A stretch of 64,000 bases of DNA from Methylotenera mobilis 13. Its GTDB lineage: Bacteria > Pseudomonadota > Gammaproteobacteria > Burkholderiales > Methylophilaceae. The notes below the pieces were generated by a model that saw only the letters and a list, made by a program, of their open reading frames with translations, was not told the DNA's origin and did no database searches. Shown in pieces: positions 18,701 through 29,142 of this stretch (positions are counted from its first letter, which is position 1; every line of letters starts with the position of its first letter). Location: the NCBI RefSeq assembly GCF_000384255.1, contig NZ_KB913035.1, positions 1,649,362 to 1,713,361 on the forward strand, read 5' to 3'. The position numbers were made by a program, and so were the translations under genes.

Positions 18701-19535
18701 CGATTTTTGCACCTTTATAACGGACTTCTGAGGCAAAGTGCGCATCCGGCGTACGCGTCATCGGCAGATTGGCACCGGTAATGATGATATAAGTTGAGTT
18801 GTACCAGTCTGCCGCCTCAGGCACATCAGTCTGCTCACCCCAGGTTTGTGGGCTGGCAGCAGGTAAATCACAGTACCAATCGTAAAATGAACCGCAGGCC
18901 GCACCGATCAATGACAGGTAACGCGAACCGGCAGCGTAGGAAATCATGGACATGGCAGGAATGGGTGAAAAACCGAATATGCGGTCTGGGCCCCATTTTT
19001 TTATCGTATAAACGTTGGCTGCTGCGATGATTTCATTGACTTCATCCCATGAAGTGCGAACAAAACCACCTAAACCGCGCACCGCAGTGTACGACTTACG
19101 TTTCTGTTCATCAGACTGAATCGCTGCCCATGCTTCCACCGGATCTTTACCGGTTTTGCGCTCGGCGCGATAAAGGTCAATCAAACGGCCGCGAATCAAA
19201 GGATGTTTGATCCGGTGCGGACTATACAGATACCATGAAAATGAAGCACCACGTTGGCAGCCACGCGGTTCATGGTCAGGCAGATCGTCACGTGTGCGTG
19301 GATAATCTGTCTGCTGCATCTCGAACGATACCAGCCCGTTCTTGACAAAAATCTTCCAGGAACAGCCGCCAGTACAATTCACACCATGCGTTGAACGCAC
19401 CACTTTGTCGTGCTGCCAGCGATGGCGGTAAGCATCCTCCCACTGACGGTCTTCATTGGTGACAATACCGTGATCATTGGAAAAGGTGGCTTTAACCTTA
19501 TCAAAAAATTTCAGTCTATCCAGAAAGTGACTCAT
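15786..19535 (-). CDS. narG: Respiratory nitrate reductase alpha subunit NarG
   Basis: Catalytic molybdenum bis-MGD subunit reducing nitrate to nitrite on the cytoplasmic face, 1249 residues, close to E. coli NarG (1247). The N-terminal FS0 [4Fe-4S] ligands (His plus Cys) are in STHGVNCTGGCSWKIFVKNG. Typical segments include PRTRDDLPDHEPRGCQRGAS, YCDLPAASPQTWGEQTDVPE and TATWYEKNDLNTTDMHPF. There is no Tat signal, consistent with cytoplasm-facing NarG. It heads narGHJI, 42 bases after narK2. Confidence 0.98.
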   Translation of the reverse strand: MSHFLDRLKFFDKVKATFSNDHGIVTNEDRQWEDAYRHRWQHDKVVRSTHGVNCTGGCSWKIFVKNGLVSFEMQQTDYPRTRDDLPDHEPRGCQRGASFSWYLYSPHRIKHPLIRGRLIDLYRAERKTGKDPVEAWAAIQSDEQKRKSYTAVRGLGGFVRTSWDEVNEIIAAANVYTIKKWGPDRIFGFSPIPAMSMISYAAGSRYLSLIGAACGSFYDWYCDLPAASPQTWGEQTDVPEAADWYNSTYIIITGANLPMTRTPDAHFASEVRYKGAKIVAMAPDYAEFCKFSDLWMPIKQGTDAAAFLAMGHVALKEFYINSQDPYFQEYARKYTDLPMQVMLRKHDDAYVSDRFLRASDFDGALGETNNPDWKTTVFDRKSCAFVAPNGSIGFRWGEDGKWNLLEQADSHEIAAELTCIDDRDDVVSVGFPHFTQGESALLYRNVPVRRVKLANGEEALVATVFDMQVAQYGIDRGLGGENVATSYDDANVAYTPAWAEKVTGVKAADIERTGREFAYNASKTKGKSMVIMGAAINHWYHNDLAYRAIMNLLHMCGCVGQSGGGWAHYVGQEKLRPQAGWAPIAFATDWHRPPRHANSTSYWYFHTDQWRYETLTADSLLSPAGKGKNKGNSIADYNVKAARMGWLPSMPNFNVNPIDLAEEAINSGATDEAAVAKYVADKLKSGELDVAYADPDNPVNWPRNLFVWRANLIGSSAKGHEYFLKHLLGAQNGVLQESGAGRDNKEVKWHEDAPIGKLDLMVDINFRLNSTGAYSDIILPTATWYEKNDLNTTDMHPFIHPLSEAVSPGWESKSDWQIFKTIAKTFSPLAEKHLGTKKEVVALPMQHDSAAELAQPFGEVKNWKEGDCEPIPGKTMAIIKLVERTYGDTYRKFIALGPLMTKLGNNIKGIDWNTDREYEELKKHNSTVTEPGVSFGMPSLAEDIEVCDSVMRMAPETNGEVAHKSWTSLSQKTGIDHHHLYAGRHEDKFTFKDIQAQPRKIITAPTWSGIESEHVSYTAGYTNIHEHIPFRTLTGRAHFYQDHEWMLDFGEGFCTYKPMVDLGELNALPKSVTSKPHLELNWITPHSKWGIHSSYQDTLRMLTLFRGGPYVWLSEDDAKSVGIEDNDWVEALNHNGATVARAVVSQRIPRGMAMMYHAQEKNVNVPGSPTTGKRGGILNAVTRVIMKPTNMIGGYAQLSYGFNYYGTVGCQRDTMVALHKIADKDIDWLERPLTPEREAQLNPIGIGAK

Positions 19536-19577
19536 AGCAACTTACTCCTTAATAATTCTTAACTTAGTATTCAAAGT

Positions 19578-21188
19578 TTATGGGTTTTTAATCTCGCTAC
19601 CTGCACGCAGATAGAACCACCAGTTCAATATCAGGCACAGGGCATAAAACACGGCAAAGCCATACATCGCCATCTCAGGTGTGCCTGCCTTGATTTGGCC
19701 TTTAATCACTTCCGGCGCAATGAATGAGCCATAAGCAGCAACAGCAGAAGTCCAGCCGAGCACCGGGCCGGCCTGTACACGATCGAATATCACACCTACT
19801 GTTCTAAAGGTTGAGCCGTTACCTAAACCGGTAGCCGCAAACAGCACAACAAACACCACTAAAAATTGGGTAAAGAAAATCTCAGGTGTAGCTGAATGGT
19901 AAGCCTGCATCATGATGTAACCGGCATAAGCAGAAGCCAGCACCATCACGGCAGAAATAATCTGCGTAACGATGGAGCCACCTACCTTATCTGAAACCCA
20001 ACCGCCGACCGGGCGAATCAACGCCCCCACAAATGGCCCGATCCAGGCATAAGTAAGCGCAGAAGGTGCTGCCGGGTTTTTTACATGTGACCAGGTCTGG
20101 GTGGCTGCATCAAATATATGCTGCTCACCAAATATGACGGTAATTGAAAGTGGTAACGCCATAGAAAAGCCGATAAAGGAACCGAAAGTCACCAGATATA
20201 GCGCTGTCATCGACCATGTGTGTTTATTTTTGAAAATCGAAAACTGTTTGGCGATGTTTTCTTTCATGGTGCCAAAAGCCGCCAGTTTCATAATAAGCAA
20301 GGTCGACCCGATGATGAGCGGCATGGCTACCCACATATTCAGCAGACCTAAACCTGAAGGTGCTGGTAAATACAAATACAAGCCGGCAATGGCAGGTACA
20401 AATGCCAGGGTATACAGCCAGGTAATTTTGATGAACGCCAGCAAGGTACTACGTGCGTCCGCTGAAATTGGCAGCAGATTATTCATGCCCCAGAAACATA
20501 AGATTGCCAGCGGTACTAAAGATATTACCCAGGCAAAACCGGCATTCTGAATAAAGGTTGGTGTGCCTGCAGGAATTTTGCCGAAAATCCAGCCGCTATC
20601 TTTAACCAGCACTGTAGCATCGCCGCCTAGTGCGCCGAATACGCCGACAGTCATCACCAGCGGAATCAGAATCTGCATGGTAGTTACACCGAAGTTACCC
20701 AAGCCTGCGTTAAGGCCAAGTGCCGTACCCTGCAAACGTTTAGGAAAAAACGTACTGATATTACTCATGGAGCTGGCAAAGTTACCGCCGCCCACACCGG
20801 ACCACAACGCCATCAACTGAAACACCCACAAAGGCCATTCAGGATGCTGCAGCGCAATGCCGGTCCCAATTGCCGGACTCAGCAACATGGCGGTGGTCAG
20901 AAAAATTGTATTGCGTCCGCCGGCAAGTCGAATAAAAAATGATGACGGAATACGCATGGTGGCACCAGCTAAACCTGAAATCGCAGTGAGGGTGAAAAGT
21001 TCATCCTTACTAAACGGAAAGCCCAGATTACTCATTTGCACTGTAATGATTCCCCACATAAGCCATACTGCAAAACCGCAGAGTAGAGCCGGCACTGAAA
21101 TCCACAAGTTACGGTAGGCAGCGCGCTTACCGGTTGTCTCCCAGAAACTGTTGTCTTCGACGTTCCATACTTCTATGTTGGTTGACAT
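19578..21188 (-). CDS. narK: Nitrate/nitrite transporter NarK2 type
   Basis: Major facilitator superfamily protein of 536 residues with about 12 membrane helices. It carries the nitrate-signature glycine-rich helices (GLAGATMRIPSSFFIRLAGG and GLGNGSTFRTVGVIF) and the substrate Arg in MRIPSSF. It is longer than NarK1 because of a large periplasmic/cytoplasmic insert around GGDATVLVKDSGWIFGKIPA. NarK2-type proteins exchange nitrate for nitrite during denitrification. The ATG at 21188 (MSTNIEVWNVEDNSF) is preferred over the frame to 21236. It directly follows narK1 (10 bases); the two are separate genes, whereas some denitrifiers have a narK1-narK2 fusion. Confidence 0.92.
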   Translation of the reverse strand: MSTNIEVWNVEDNSFWETTGKRAAYRNLWISVPALLCGFAVWLMWGIITVQMSNLGFPFSKDELFTLTAISGLAGATMRIPSSFFIRLAGGRNTIFLTTAMLLSPAIGTGIALQHPEWPLWVFQLMALWSGVGGGNFASSMSNISTFFPKRLQGTALGLNAGLGNFGVTTMQILIPLVMTVGVFGALGGDATVLVKDSGWIFGKIPAGTPTFIQNAGFAWVISLVPLAILCFWGMNNLLPISADARSTLLAFIKITWLYTLAFVPAIAGLYLYLPAPSGLGLLNMWVAMPLIIGSTLLIMKLAAFGTMKENIAKQFSIFKNKHTWSMTALYLVTFGSFIGFSMALPLSITVIFGEQHIFDAATQTWSHVKNPAAPSALTYAWIGPFVGALIRPVGGWVSDKVGGSIVTQIISAVMVLASAYAGYIMMQAYHSATPEIFFTQFLVVFVVLFAATGLGNGSTFRTVGVIFDRVQAGPVLGWTSAVAAYGSFIAPEVIKGQIKAGTPEMAMYGFAVFYALCLILNWWFYLRAGSEIKNP

Positions 21189-21198
21189 AGTGTTTCCC

Positions 21199-22467
21199 CT
21201 AAATTGATGCAGCTTGTTTTGATGCCTGACGTTCATAGTGACGACCGATTTTCACCGGGCGCACTTCTGTCCAGTACATCCAGATAAGCGATACCCAGAC
21301 AATGCCGAACATGAGCATAAAGGCTGAAGAACGTACTCCGGTGAAATCCAGCAGTGCGCCGAACATGATAGGCATCAGAAAACCGCCCAAGCCTCCGGCA
21401 AGGCCTACCACACCTGAAATAACACCAATGTTATGCGGGTAATCATCTGAAATATATTTAAAGACTGAGGCTTTACCGATCGCAAAAGCAATACCCATGG
21501 TGAACATAATGACAGTGAACCAAGTCGCGTTCAGGCCAAGATGGAAAGCCTGTGGACCTTTGACTGTGACGATAGAAATCTGAGTTTGCGGATATGACAG
21601 GAAAAACAGGCACACCAGAGAAACCCAGAGCACCCACCATGTCACGGTATGTGCGCCGAACTTATCTGAGAAATGACCGCCTACCGCACGTAGCACGCCG
21701 CCCGGGATGCTGAACGCCGCTGCCATCAGCGCAGCTGTTTTAAGATCAAAACCGTACTCGCCAATGTAATATTTAGTCATCCACAAGGCCAGCGCAACAT
21801 AGCCGCCGAACACGATTGAATAATATTGGCTGTACTTCCAGACTTTCGGGTCTTTCAAAACCACCAGTTGCTCGCGGACAGTGATGCTCTTGCCTGACTT
21901 ATGCGCAGGATCTGAAAATGTGAAAAACCAGAATAGAATAGCCGTCACCAGCATCATTACCGCATACACTTGCGGTACCATGGCCCAGCCAAAACCTACT
22001 ACTATGATAGGTGCAACCAGCTTGGTGACTGCCGCACCGGTATTGCCAGCGCCAAAAATCCCCATGGCCAGGCCTTGTCTGCTTTTTGGAAACCAACGCG
22101 CGCAATAAGCGATACCAACCGTGAACGATCCACCGGCAACACCAACAAATAAGCCTGTCACCAAGAACTGCCAGTACTCAGTACAAAAGGAAATCAGGTA
22201 AATAGGAATAACGGTAGAAAGCATCAGAATAAAAAATACGATGCGACCGCCGAATTTGTCGGTCCACATGCCAAGCGGCAGGCGAATTAGAGATCCGGTT
22301 AATACCGGAGTGGAGATCAGAACGCCGAACTGAGTTTCGCTCAACCCTAGCGTTTCTTTAATCGGAATACCGATGACCGCAAACATCATCCAGATCATGA
22401 AGCACACGGTAAAAGACAGCGTACTCGCAATTACTACCGACCATGCTTTATATTGTTGCGTCGCCAT
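21199..22467 (-). CDS. narK: Nitrate transporter NarK1 type
   Basis: Major facilitator protein of 422 residues with 12 predicted membrane helices. Nitrate-signature features include LIRLPLGMWTDKFGGR, GVAGGSFTVGIAYCARWFP, FGAGNTGAAVTKL and GLAGGLGGFLMPI. NarK1 types are thought to be proton-nitrate symporters that start nitrate uptake. First gene of the structural nar unit, with an FNR-type site 86 bases upstream. The start is the ATG at 22467; the TTG one codon earlier is less likely. Confidence 0.92.
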   Translation of the reverse strand: MATQQYKAWSVVIASTLSFTVCFMIWMMFAVIGIPIKETLGLSETQFGVLISTPVLTGSLIRLPLGMWTDKFGGRIVFFILMLSTVIPIYLISFCTEYWQFLVTGLFVGVAGGSFTVGIAYCARWFPKSRQGLAMGIFGAGNTGAAVTKLVAPIIVVGFGWAMVPQVYAVMMLVTAILFWFFTFSDPAHKSGKSITVREQLVVLKDPKVWKYSQYYSIVFGGYVALALWMTKYYIGEYGFDLKTAALMAAAFSIPGGVLRAVGGHFSDKFGAHTVTWWVLWVSLVCLFFLSYPQTQISIVTVKGPQAFHLGLNATWFTVIMFTMGIAFAIGKASVFKYISDDYPHNIGVISGVVGLAGGLGGFLMPIMFGALLDFTGVRSSAFMLMFGIVWVSLIWMYWTEVRPVKIGRHYERQASKQAASI

Positions 22468-22552
22468 CAATCACTCCTCCACATTGATAATCATCATCAG
22501 TTTGTGCTGATGTATTACCTGAGTGAGTTTACGGATTGAATGGCAAAATGAT

Positions 22553-22566
22553 TTGATTTACATCAA
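22553..22566 (-). promoter_or_regulatory. FNR/DNR-type site upstream of narK1
   Basis: TTGATTTACATCAA, a perfect match to TTGAT-N4-ATCAA, 86 bases before the narK1 ATG. It is the only such site seen upstream of the long narK1-to-cytochrome unit. Anaerobic or NO-dependent activation of the whole unit, modulated by NarL, is the expected logic. Confidence 0.8.
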
Positions 22567-22671
22567 TGTCTTAAATTCCAAAAGGATTAGAAACGTGAAG
22601 CAAAAGAACTAGTTCTTTTGGCTAATCGAGAAAGTTTATGGATGGTATTACCTGTGGCCTGATTTACAGCT

Positions 22672-23325
22672 TTAATCTACTAAACCATGCTCAACTGCAT
22701 ATACCGCAGCCTGGACCCGGCTTGATAAATTGAGCTTGCGAAGTATGCTCTGTACATGAATCTTAACTGTAGATTCCGCCATATTTAGTGCGCGCGCAAT
22801 ATCTTTATTACTGCCTCCGCGCGCTAACTTGATGATGACTTCACGCTCACGCGGGGAAAGCTCTACTGAAAAAGAAGTTGCATTTAAATTGTTATTTTGC
22901 GGTTTACGTATGGCATCAGCTACTCTGACTGCCATCTGTGGTGACATCACAGACTCTCCATTTGCGGCACGCCTTATTGAGTCTAATAGAAAATCCGTAT
23001 CTATATTCTTCAACAAATAACCACAGGCTCCAGCGCGCATAGCATCTATTAGGTCTTCGGCATCTTCAGACACTGTCAGCATGACAATTTGTGCTTGTGG
23101 CGCTTCTTCCAGCAGTAACGGAATTGCTGCCAAACCACTAGTGCCGGGCATATGCAAATCCAGCAAAACAACATCCGGCTTGAGCGTTTTAGCGCGCTTC
23201 GCGCCATCTAAACCATCACCGGCCTCGCCTACAACTTCAAAACCTTCCAGACGTTCCAGTAATAACCTGATACCGCTGCGAAATAGCGTATGGTCATCAA
23301 TAATCAAAACACGAATTACATTCAT
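22672..23325 (-). CDS. narL: Nitrate/nitrite response regulator NarL
   Basis: Two-component response regulator of 217 residues. The receiver domain has the acidic pocket IIDDH, phospho-acceptor Asp in VVLLDLHMPGTSG and the conserved Lys in YLLKNID. The C-terminal LuxR/NarL HTH reads LSPREREVIIKLARGGSNKD and AESTVKIHVQSILRKL. It is encoded downstream of narX with an 11-base gap. Expected to control the nar genes, which begin about 200 bases downstream on the same strand. The ATG at 23325 is preferred to the longer frame to 23346. Confidence 0.94.
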   Translation of the reverse strand: MNVIRVLIIDDHTLFRSGIRLLLERLEGFEVVGEAGDGLDGAKRAKTLKPDVVLLDLHMPGTSGLAAIPLLLEEAPQAQIVMLTVSEDAEDLIDAMRAGACGYLLKNIDTDFLLDSIRRAANGESVMSPQMAVRVADAIRKPQNNNLNATSFSVELSPREREVIIKLARGGSNKDIARALNMAESTVKIHVQSILRKLNLSSRVQAAVYAVEHGLVD

Positions 23326-23336
23326 AGGGACGATCT

Positions 23337-24776
23337 CTATCCACAATTTTCCGAAAGTATAAGGCTAATGTGCGTTCCCCTACCCTTGTCGGATTCAAAG
23401 ATTAATTCAGCACCAATTTTCTGCGCACGCTCACGCATAATACGCAAACCAACATGGTTATCTCCGGCATCGACTGTCACGTCAAAACCTACGCCATTAT
23501 CATATATATCTATCACACACCGATCTCCACAATTTAATACTATCTTAATCTGACTGGCTTTCGCATGTTTACGCACATTAGAGAGTGACTCCTGCACAAT
23601 ATGCATAATCTGCAACACCTGCTCCGGCAATAAATCAGGCGCATTGCCATGTATGTCGAAACTCGCGTTAATACCGGTTTGTCCTTGAAACTTTTCCAAG
23701 GCGCTACTAATAGCCGTTTGCAGATCAGCGCTATTAATACGGGTACGAAAATGCAGCAGCAGTTCACGCACATCATCATAGCTTTCCTGCACGCCCTCAC
23801 GAATCTGCGCTAAACCCTTTAATGCTTCTGCAATGCGATCCTTCTGCAAATCTTCCTGCAGCATCTGAATCTGGATATTGAGAAAGGCCAGGGACTGCGC
23901 GATGCTATCATGCAGCTCCTGTGCAAAAAGATTGCGCTCTTCCGATATTGCCATAGCTTTATCCAGTGCGGCCAGCTTTCGATTCTTGGCTTCGATGCTG
24001 CGCGTTTTCTCCTCCACTCGATGCTCAAGCGTGGCATACATATCACGCAACTCATCCGCCATACGATTAAACCCAACAGCCAACTCACCAAATTCATCTT
24101 GACTTGTTACAGGCACTCGTACATCAAAATCAGCTGCTGCCATTCTGCTAATACCATGCCGAAGCTGCCATATGGGGCGTACCACCATATGCGAAAAAAG
24201 ATAGAGCAACGAAACTGTCCCGATCATCGCGAGAATAACTAAAGCGATCTGTATATAACGCAATAACGCAGCGGCATGGGCGTTATTATTCTCAACCATA
24301 ATCACCAAATCATTAATTCCAGCTACATATTGCTCTAGTAATGGTCGAAAGCGCTTTAATTCCGCTTGCTGATTAGCTGCATCCGAAGTGCTAAGGACTC
24401 TTTCAATATGGGTCTTGATGTCGGCCTGCCAAGAATGAATTAAGTGGATCATTTGCGCATTAACATACTGATCCTTAGGTAAATATAATGGACGTTGAGG
24501 ATTACCGTGTGCCAGCTCTTTTAAAGTCATTTCAAACAATGCCATTTCATGCCTGATATCACCTAGCAACTGTGCAGAGGGATTGTCTACTTGCTGTTGC
24601 AGCAGGTATGCAATGCGATATGAGCGCATACGCTCACTGCCGGCATCATTAATTGCCGCAGCGCCACCTTCTAAACGTAATGAAACCAGCAAGGTTGTGC
24701 CTATTGCAATTAATGCAACAAAAAAATAAAACAGCAGTAACCCAGTGATTTTTTGACGGATTTTTAACTGAGTAAT
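23337..24776 (-). CDS. narX: Nitrate/nitrite sensor histidine kinase NarX, probable non-AUG start
   Basis: Membrane sensor kinase that phosphorylates NarL in response to nitrate/nitrite. A periplasmic domain starts with the ligand P-box-like SERMRSYRIAYLLQQ. It is followed by a second membrane helix, HAMP, a helical linker, the H-box ELHDSIAQSLAFLNIQIQML and an ATPase with NVRKHAKASQ and DNGVGFD. The first membrane helix (ITGLLLFYFFVALIAIGTTL) is in frame but lies upstream of the first usual start codon, TTG at 24692. An in-frame TGA at 24783-24785 limits the frame, leaving only ATC (24779) or ATT (24776) as starts, 7-10 bases after an AAGGA. I give the ATT. About 480 residues. Confidence 0.85.
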   Translation of the reverse strand: MTQLKIRQKITGLLLFYFFVALIAIGTTLLVSLRLEGGAAAINDAGSERMRSYRIAYLLQQQVDNPSAQLLGDIRHEMALFEMTLKELAHGNPQRPLYLPKDQYVNAQMIHLIHSWQADIKTHIERVLSTSDAANQQAELKRFRPLLEQYVAGINDLVIMVENNNAHAAALLRYIQIALVILAMIGTVSLLYLFSHMVVRPIWQLRHGISRMAAADFDVRVPVTSQDEFGELAVGFNRMADELRDMYATLEHRVEEKTRSIEAKNRKLAALDKAMAISEERNLFAQELHDSIAQSLAFLNIQIQMLQEDLQKDRIAEALKGLAQIREGVQESYDDVRELLLHFRTRINSADLQTAISSALEKFQGQTGINASFDIHGNAPDLLPEQVLQIMHIVQESLSNVRKHAKASQIKIVLNCGDRCVIDIYDNGVGFDVTVDAGDNHVGLRIMRERAQKIGAELIFESDKGRGTHISLILSENCG

Positions 24777-24779
24777 GAT

Positions 24780-25282
24780 AAATCAATCCTTATTAGATGG
24801 AATTTTCATAAAATTGCGTTACTGAGTACTAGCGTCCGCATTCTCTATTGGACTTAAATCGCTTAAATGAACATATCATAATGTTTATTTAAACAAAAAC
24901 TCTTATCTTTGCAGCATTAATTTTAGGCTTTGCATTAAGTAACCAATCATCTATGTTTGATATTAATGCTCAAACAATTCCTATTTTGATGCAAGCTCTT
25001 TGGTTAAGGCCACTTCAATGCGCCTTCATTACGTGACACGTACTTGCTAATTTAAACATCGTAATGATGTTGATTCAAAAATGTAAACTTCACTCAATAT
25101 ATTTTACGGTTTTCCCACCCTAGCCTACTTCGCATATCGTTTTAAGCTTAGTTCATAAGGACTAAGTCTTAGTTAGTATTGTCTGGAATATTCATTAAGA
25201 GCAATGTGTTTGTTAAGTTTTTTTATGAAAAACTAACTCAATAACTTTTTGATTTTTAATTAATAATTCTTGGAGATACTAA
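24780..25282. other. Intergenic region between narX and the cupin gene
   Basis: About 500 A+T-rich bases between divergent genes, with no coding potential that I can support. Repeats of CTTAGT/ACTAAG occur around 25143-25178 and could be a regulator site for the cupin-amine dehydrogenase pair. No FNR-type site was found. A ribosome-binding site (TTGGAG) precedes the cupin ATG. Confidence 0.4.
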
Positions 25283-25666
25283 ATGAAAATAATTTCGTTT
25301 GGAAAGTTTGATGCCCCAAACTCTGCACCTATCACGACTGATTTGGGAGGTTGGAAACCAGTTGAAGGGAAGCCTACTATGAAAACTTGGATAGAGCATG
25401 CACCAGCTGATGGAAAGTTTCTTACAGGCTTCTGGGAAGCGACTCCGGGCACCTACCAAGTTACTTATAACGCAGATGAAATGGTACACATGTTCAAGGG
25501 TAAGGCTACCCTTACTAATGACAATGGTGAATCAAAAACTTATGTTGGTGGCGACAGTTTTCTTGTTGAAGCAGGATTTAAGGGCACTTGGAAAACTTTA
25601 GAAACTGTTCAAAAGATTTTTGCAATCAGAATAGGACAGGATGTTGCTACTCCATTTGGAAATTGA
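25283..25666 (+). CDS. Small cupin-domain protein (DUF861/EutQ-like)
   Basis: 127 residues forming a single cupin barrel. Recognisable are WIEHAPADGKFLTGFWEATP, GTYQVTYNADEMVHMFKGKA and GGDSFLVEAGFKGTWKTLET. The substitution of usual cupin metal ligands (a Glu and a His in DEMVH remain) leaves metal binding uncertain. It precedes the amine dehydrogenase gene by 97 bases on the same strand, so it probably works with it, for example in handling the product or in regulation. No specific function is established by sequence alone. Confidence 0.7.
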   Translation: MKIISFGKFDAPNSAPITTDLGGWKPVEGKPTMKTWIEHAPADGKFLTGFWEATPGTYQVTYNADEMVHMFKGKATLTNDNGESKTYVGGDSFLVEAGFKGTWKTLETVQKIFAIRIGQDVATPFGN

Positions 25667-25748
25667 GCTACTTCGTAAAACAACTCATGGAAGCAAGCTA
25701 TTTAGTGAGTCAGGCTTCTTTGTACTCCACCTAGTTTCAATAATTTAA

Positions 25749-27974
<2,226 letters not shown>

Positions 27975-28016
27975 ATAGGTTTTAAATTAACTAGGTTTTA
28001 AATTAACCTTAAAAAA

Positions 28017-28047
28017 GCAACGTGGTGGCGTAAACCCACCGCGTTGC
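28017..28047. terminator. Bidirectional rho-independent terminator
   Basis: A 12-base-pair stem with a single bulged mismatch, GCAACG-t-GGTGG / CCACC-g-CGTTGC, with a 7-base loop. It is preceded by AAAAAA and followed by TTTTATTT, so it can end transcription on both strands. It serves the amine dehydrogenase (plus) and the orphan HTH gene (minus). Confidence 0.9.
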
Positions 28048-28049
28048 TT

Positions 28050-28379
28050 TTATTTATTTGAAGTTTGTGAACTCAGTACCCGGTCTAGACCATACTTCAC
28101 TACAAAAACAGCCGCCTGTAACCTACTTGTGAGTCGAAGTTTACGCAGAATGCCGTGAATATGAATCTTTACAGTTGATTCAGCCAATTCTAATTCTTTT
28201 GCAATCTCTTTATTACTTAAGCCACGGGCCAGGATAATAATAACATCACGCTCACGATCAGTAAGCTTATGCAACCTAAGTGAAGATGGGGAGTTTTTAG
28301 GCATGTTGCGTACAAAATTAAGATAACAGTCTAAACAGCCGGAAGTTGTGGAGGATTGATCTTCAGGTGTTTCCAACAT
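28050..28379 (-). CDS. Orphan NarL/LuxR-type HTH protein without receiver domain
   Basis: 109 residues. The C-terminal 65 form a NarL-class HTH: LTDRERDVIIILARGLSNKE, then AESTVKIHIHGILRKLRLTS. This is very like the same region of NarL in this window. The N-terminal 40 residues replace the receiver domain and contain CLDCYLNF, a CxxC pair that could bind a metal or be redox-active. A perfect FNR/DNR-type site lies about 140 bases upstream. Without a receiver it cannot be controlled by ordinary phosphorylation. It may compete with or replace NarL at its sites, or control the amine dehydrogenase genes; neither can be decided here. Confidence 0.75.
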   Translation of the reverse strand: MLETPEDQSSTTSGCLDCYLNFVRNMPKNSPSSLRLHKLTDRERDVIIILARGLSNKEIAKELELAESTVKIHIHGILRKLRLTSRLQAAVFVVKYGLDRVLSSQTSNK

Positions 28380-28518
28380 GGCGTTAACTGATTCCTATTA
28401 GAAAATTTAAATTAACATTTAGAGTATATTAACTTAATAAAACATTTAGATTGAAAGTATGTATCTTCACATTCATTAACGGCTGAGCAAAGTATATTCA
28501 TATACACTCAATATTTAA

Positions 28519-28532
28519 TTGATATGTATCAA
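28519..28532 (-). promoter_or_regulatory. FNR/DNR-type site upstream of the orphan HTH gene
   Basis: TTGATATGTATCAA, a perfect TTGAT-N4-ATCAA palindrome, 140 bases before the ATG at 28379. The only other candidate target is the dead XRE gene, which ends at 28572 on the same strand and would be upstream of the site. Confidence 0.7.
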
Positions 28533-28571
28533 TATGCTAAAAATATTAATCTTTCTCTAATATCAGTTGGT

Positions 28572-28800
28572 TATTTACTTTTTTGGCAGATACATCTTCC
28601 ATTAACGATGAAGGTATTGTCTCAATTACATCTGCGATTTACAGCAGATTCAGAATTTCGATGTTTTGCTCCACTCTCTCAGCCTCTGCCATAAATGTAC
28701 GCTCAATGCTCACTATCTCAGCTCAAGCTTCTTGAAAAAGACCTTTTGATTTCCTTGCTTCACTTATAGTCGTACCCAAAGCAGCAAGAGCAGAATTTAC
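28572..28800 (-). pseudogene. Decayed XRE-family HTH regulator
   Basis: One continuous minus-strand frame reads ALAALGTTISEARKSKG-LFQEA, stop, AEIVSIERTFMAEAERVEQN, IEILNLL, stop, IADVIETIPSSLMEDV. This is a textbook XRE/Cro HTH (R..KG.SQE.LA......R.....ER......L.LL..IA.......S.L). It is broken by two in-frame stop codons (TGA replacing a Leu codon, TAA replacing a Lys codon) without any frameshift. It is the only recognisable content of the 760-base gap between the orphan HTH gene and yhcC. Confidence 0.7.
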
Positions 28801-28857
28801 GCAAAATAATGGTAATTTCTTAGCCTTAGATGAATGCTAAAAGTTAATTTTTCATTC

Positions 28858-28871
28858 TTGAGCCAGATCAA
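28858..28871 (+). promoter_or_regulatory. FNR/DNR-type site upstream of the ubi locus
   Basis: TTGAGCCAGATCAA, one mismatch from TTGAT-N4-ATCAA, about 270 bases before yhcC. A weaker half-match TTGATTTACATAAT lies at 28951-28964, closer to the gene. Either could make the oxygen-independent ubiquinone genes anaerobically expressed. Confidence 0.55.
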
Positions 28872-29142
28872 GGTATATCAAGTAAATACATACTAAAGTT
28901 TTCAAATTGAAAACAGACTAGCCATGTCTTTGACGTTATATACACCAACATTGATTTACATAATTTCGTCATTTACTTCCCTCTAATCGTCGGTTATCAG
29001 AGTTGTTTAGCTGGTTAAACTAAAAGCGCAAGAAAAAAATTGGATCTTAAATGAAAGAGTATTTGCAGATTTCTCAAAGAAACAGCATACGCTGCATTCC
29101 AGTCTACGGTACAAGGTACTTAGTCGCAGATATGCTTTTTGC

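Noticed and set aside
19578..22467. A single fused narK1-narK2 gene
   Set aside because: Separate stop and start codons with a 10-base gap show two genes.
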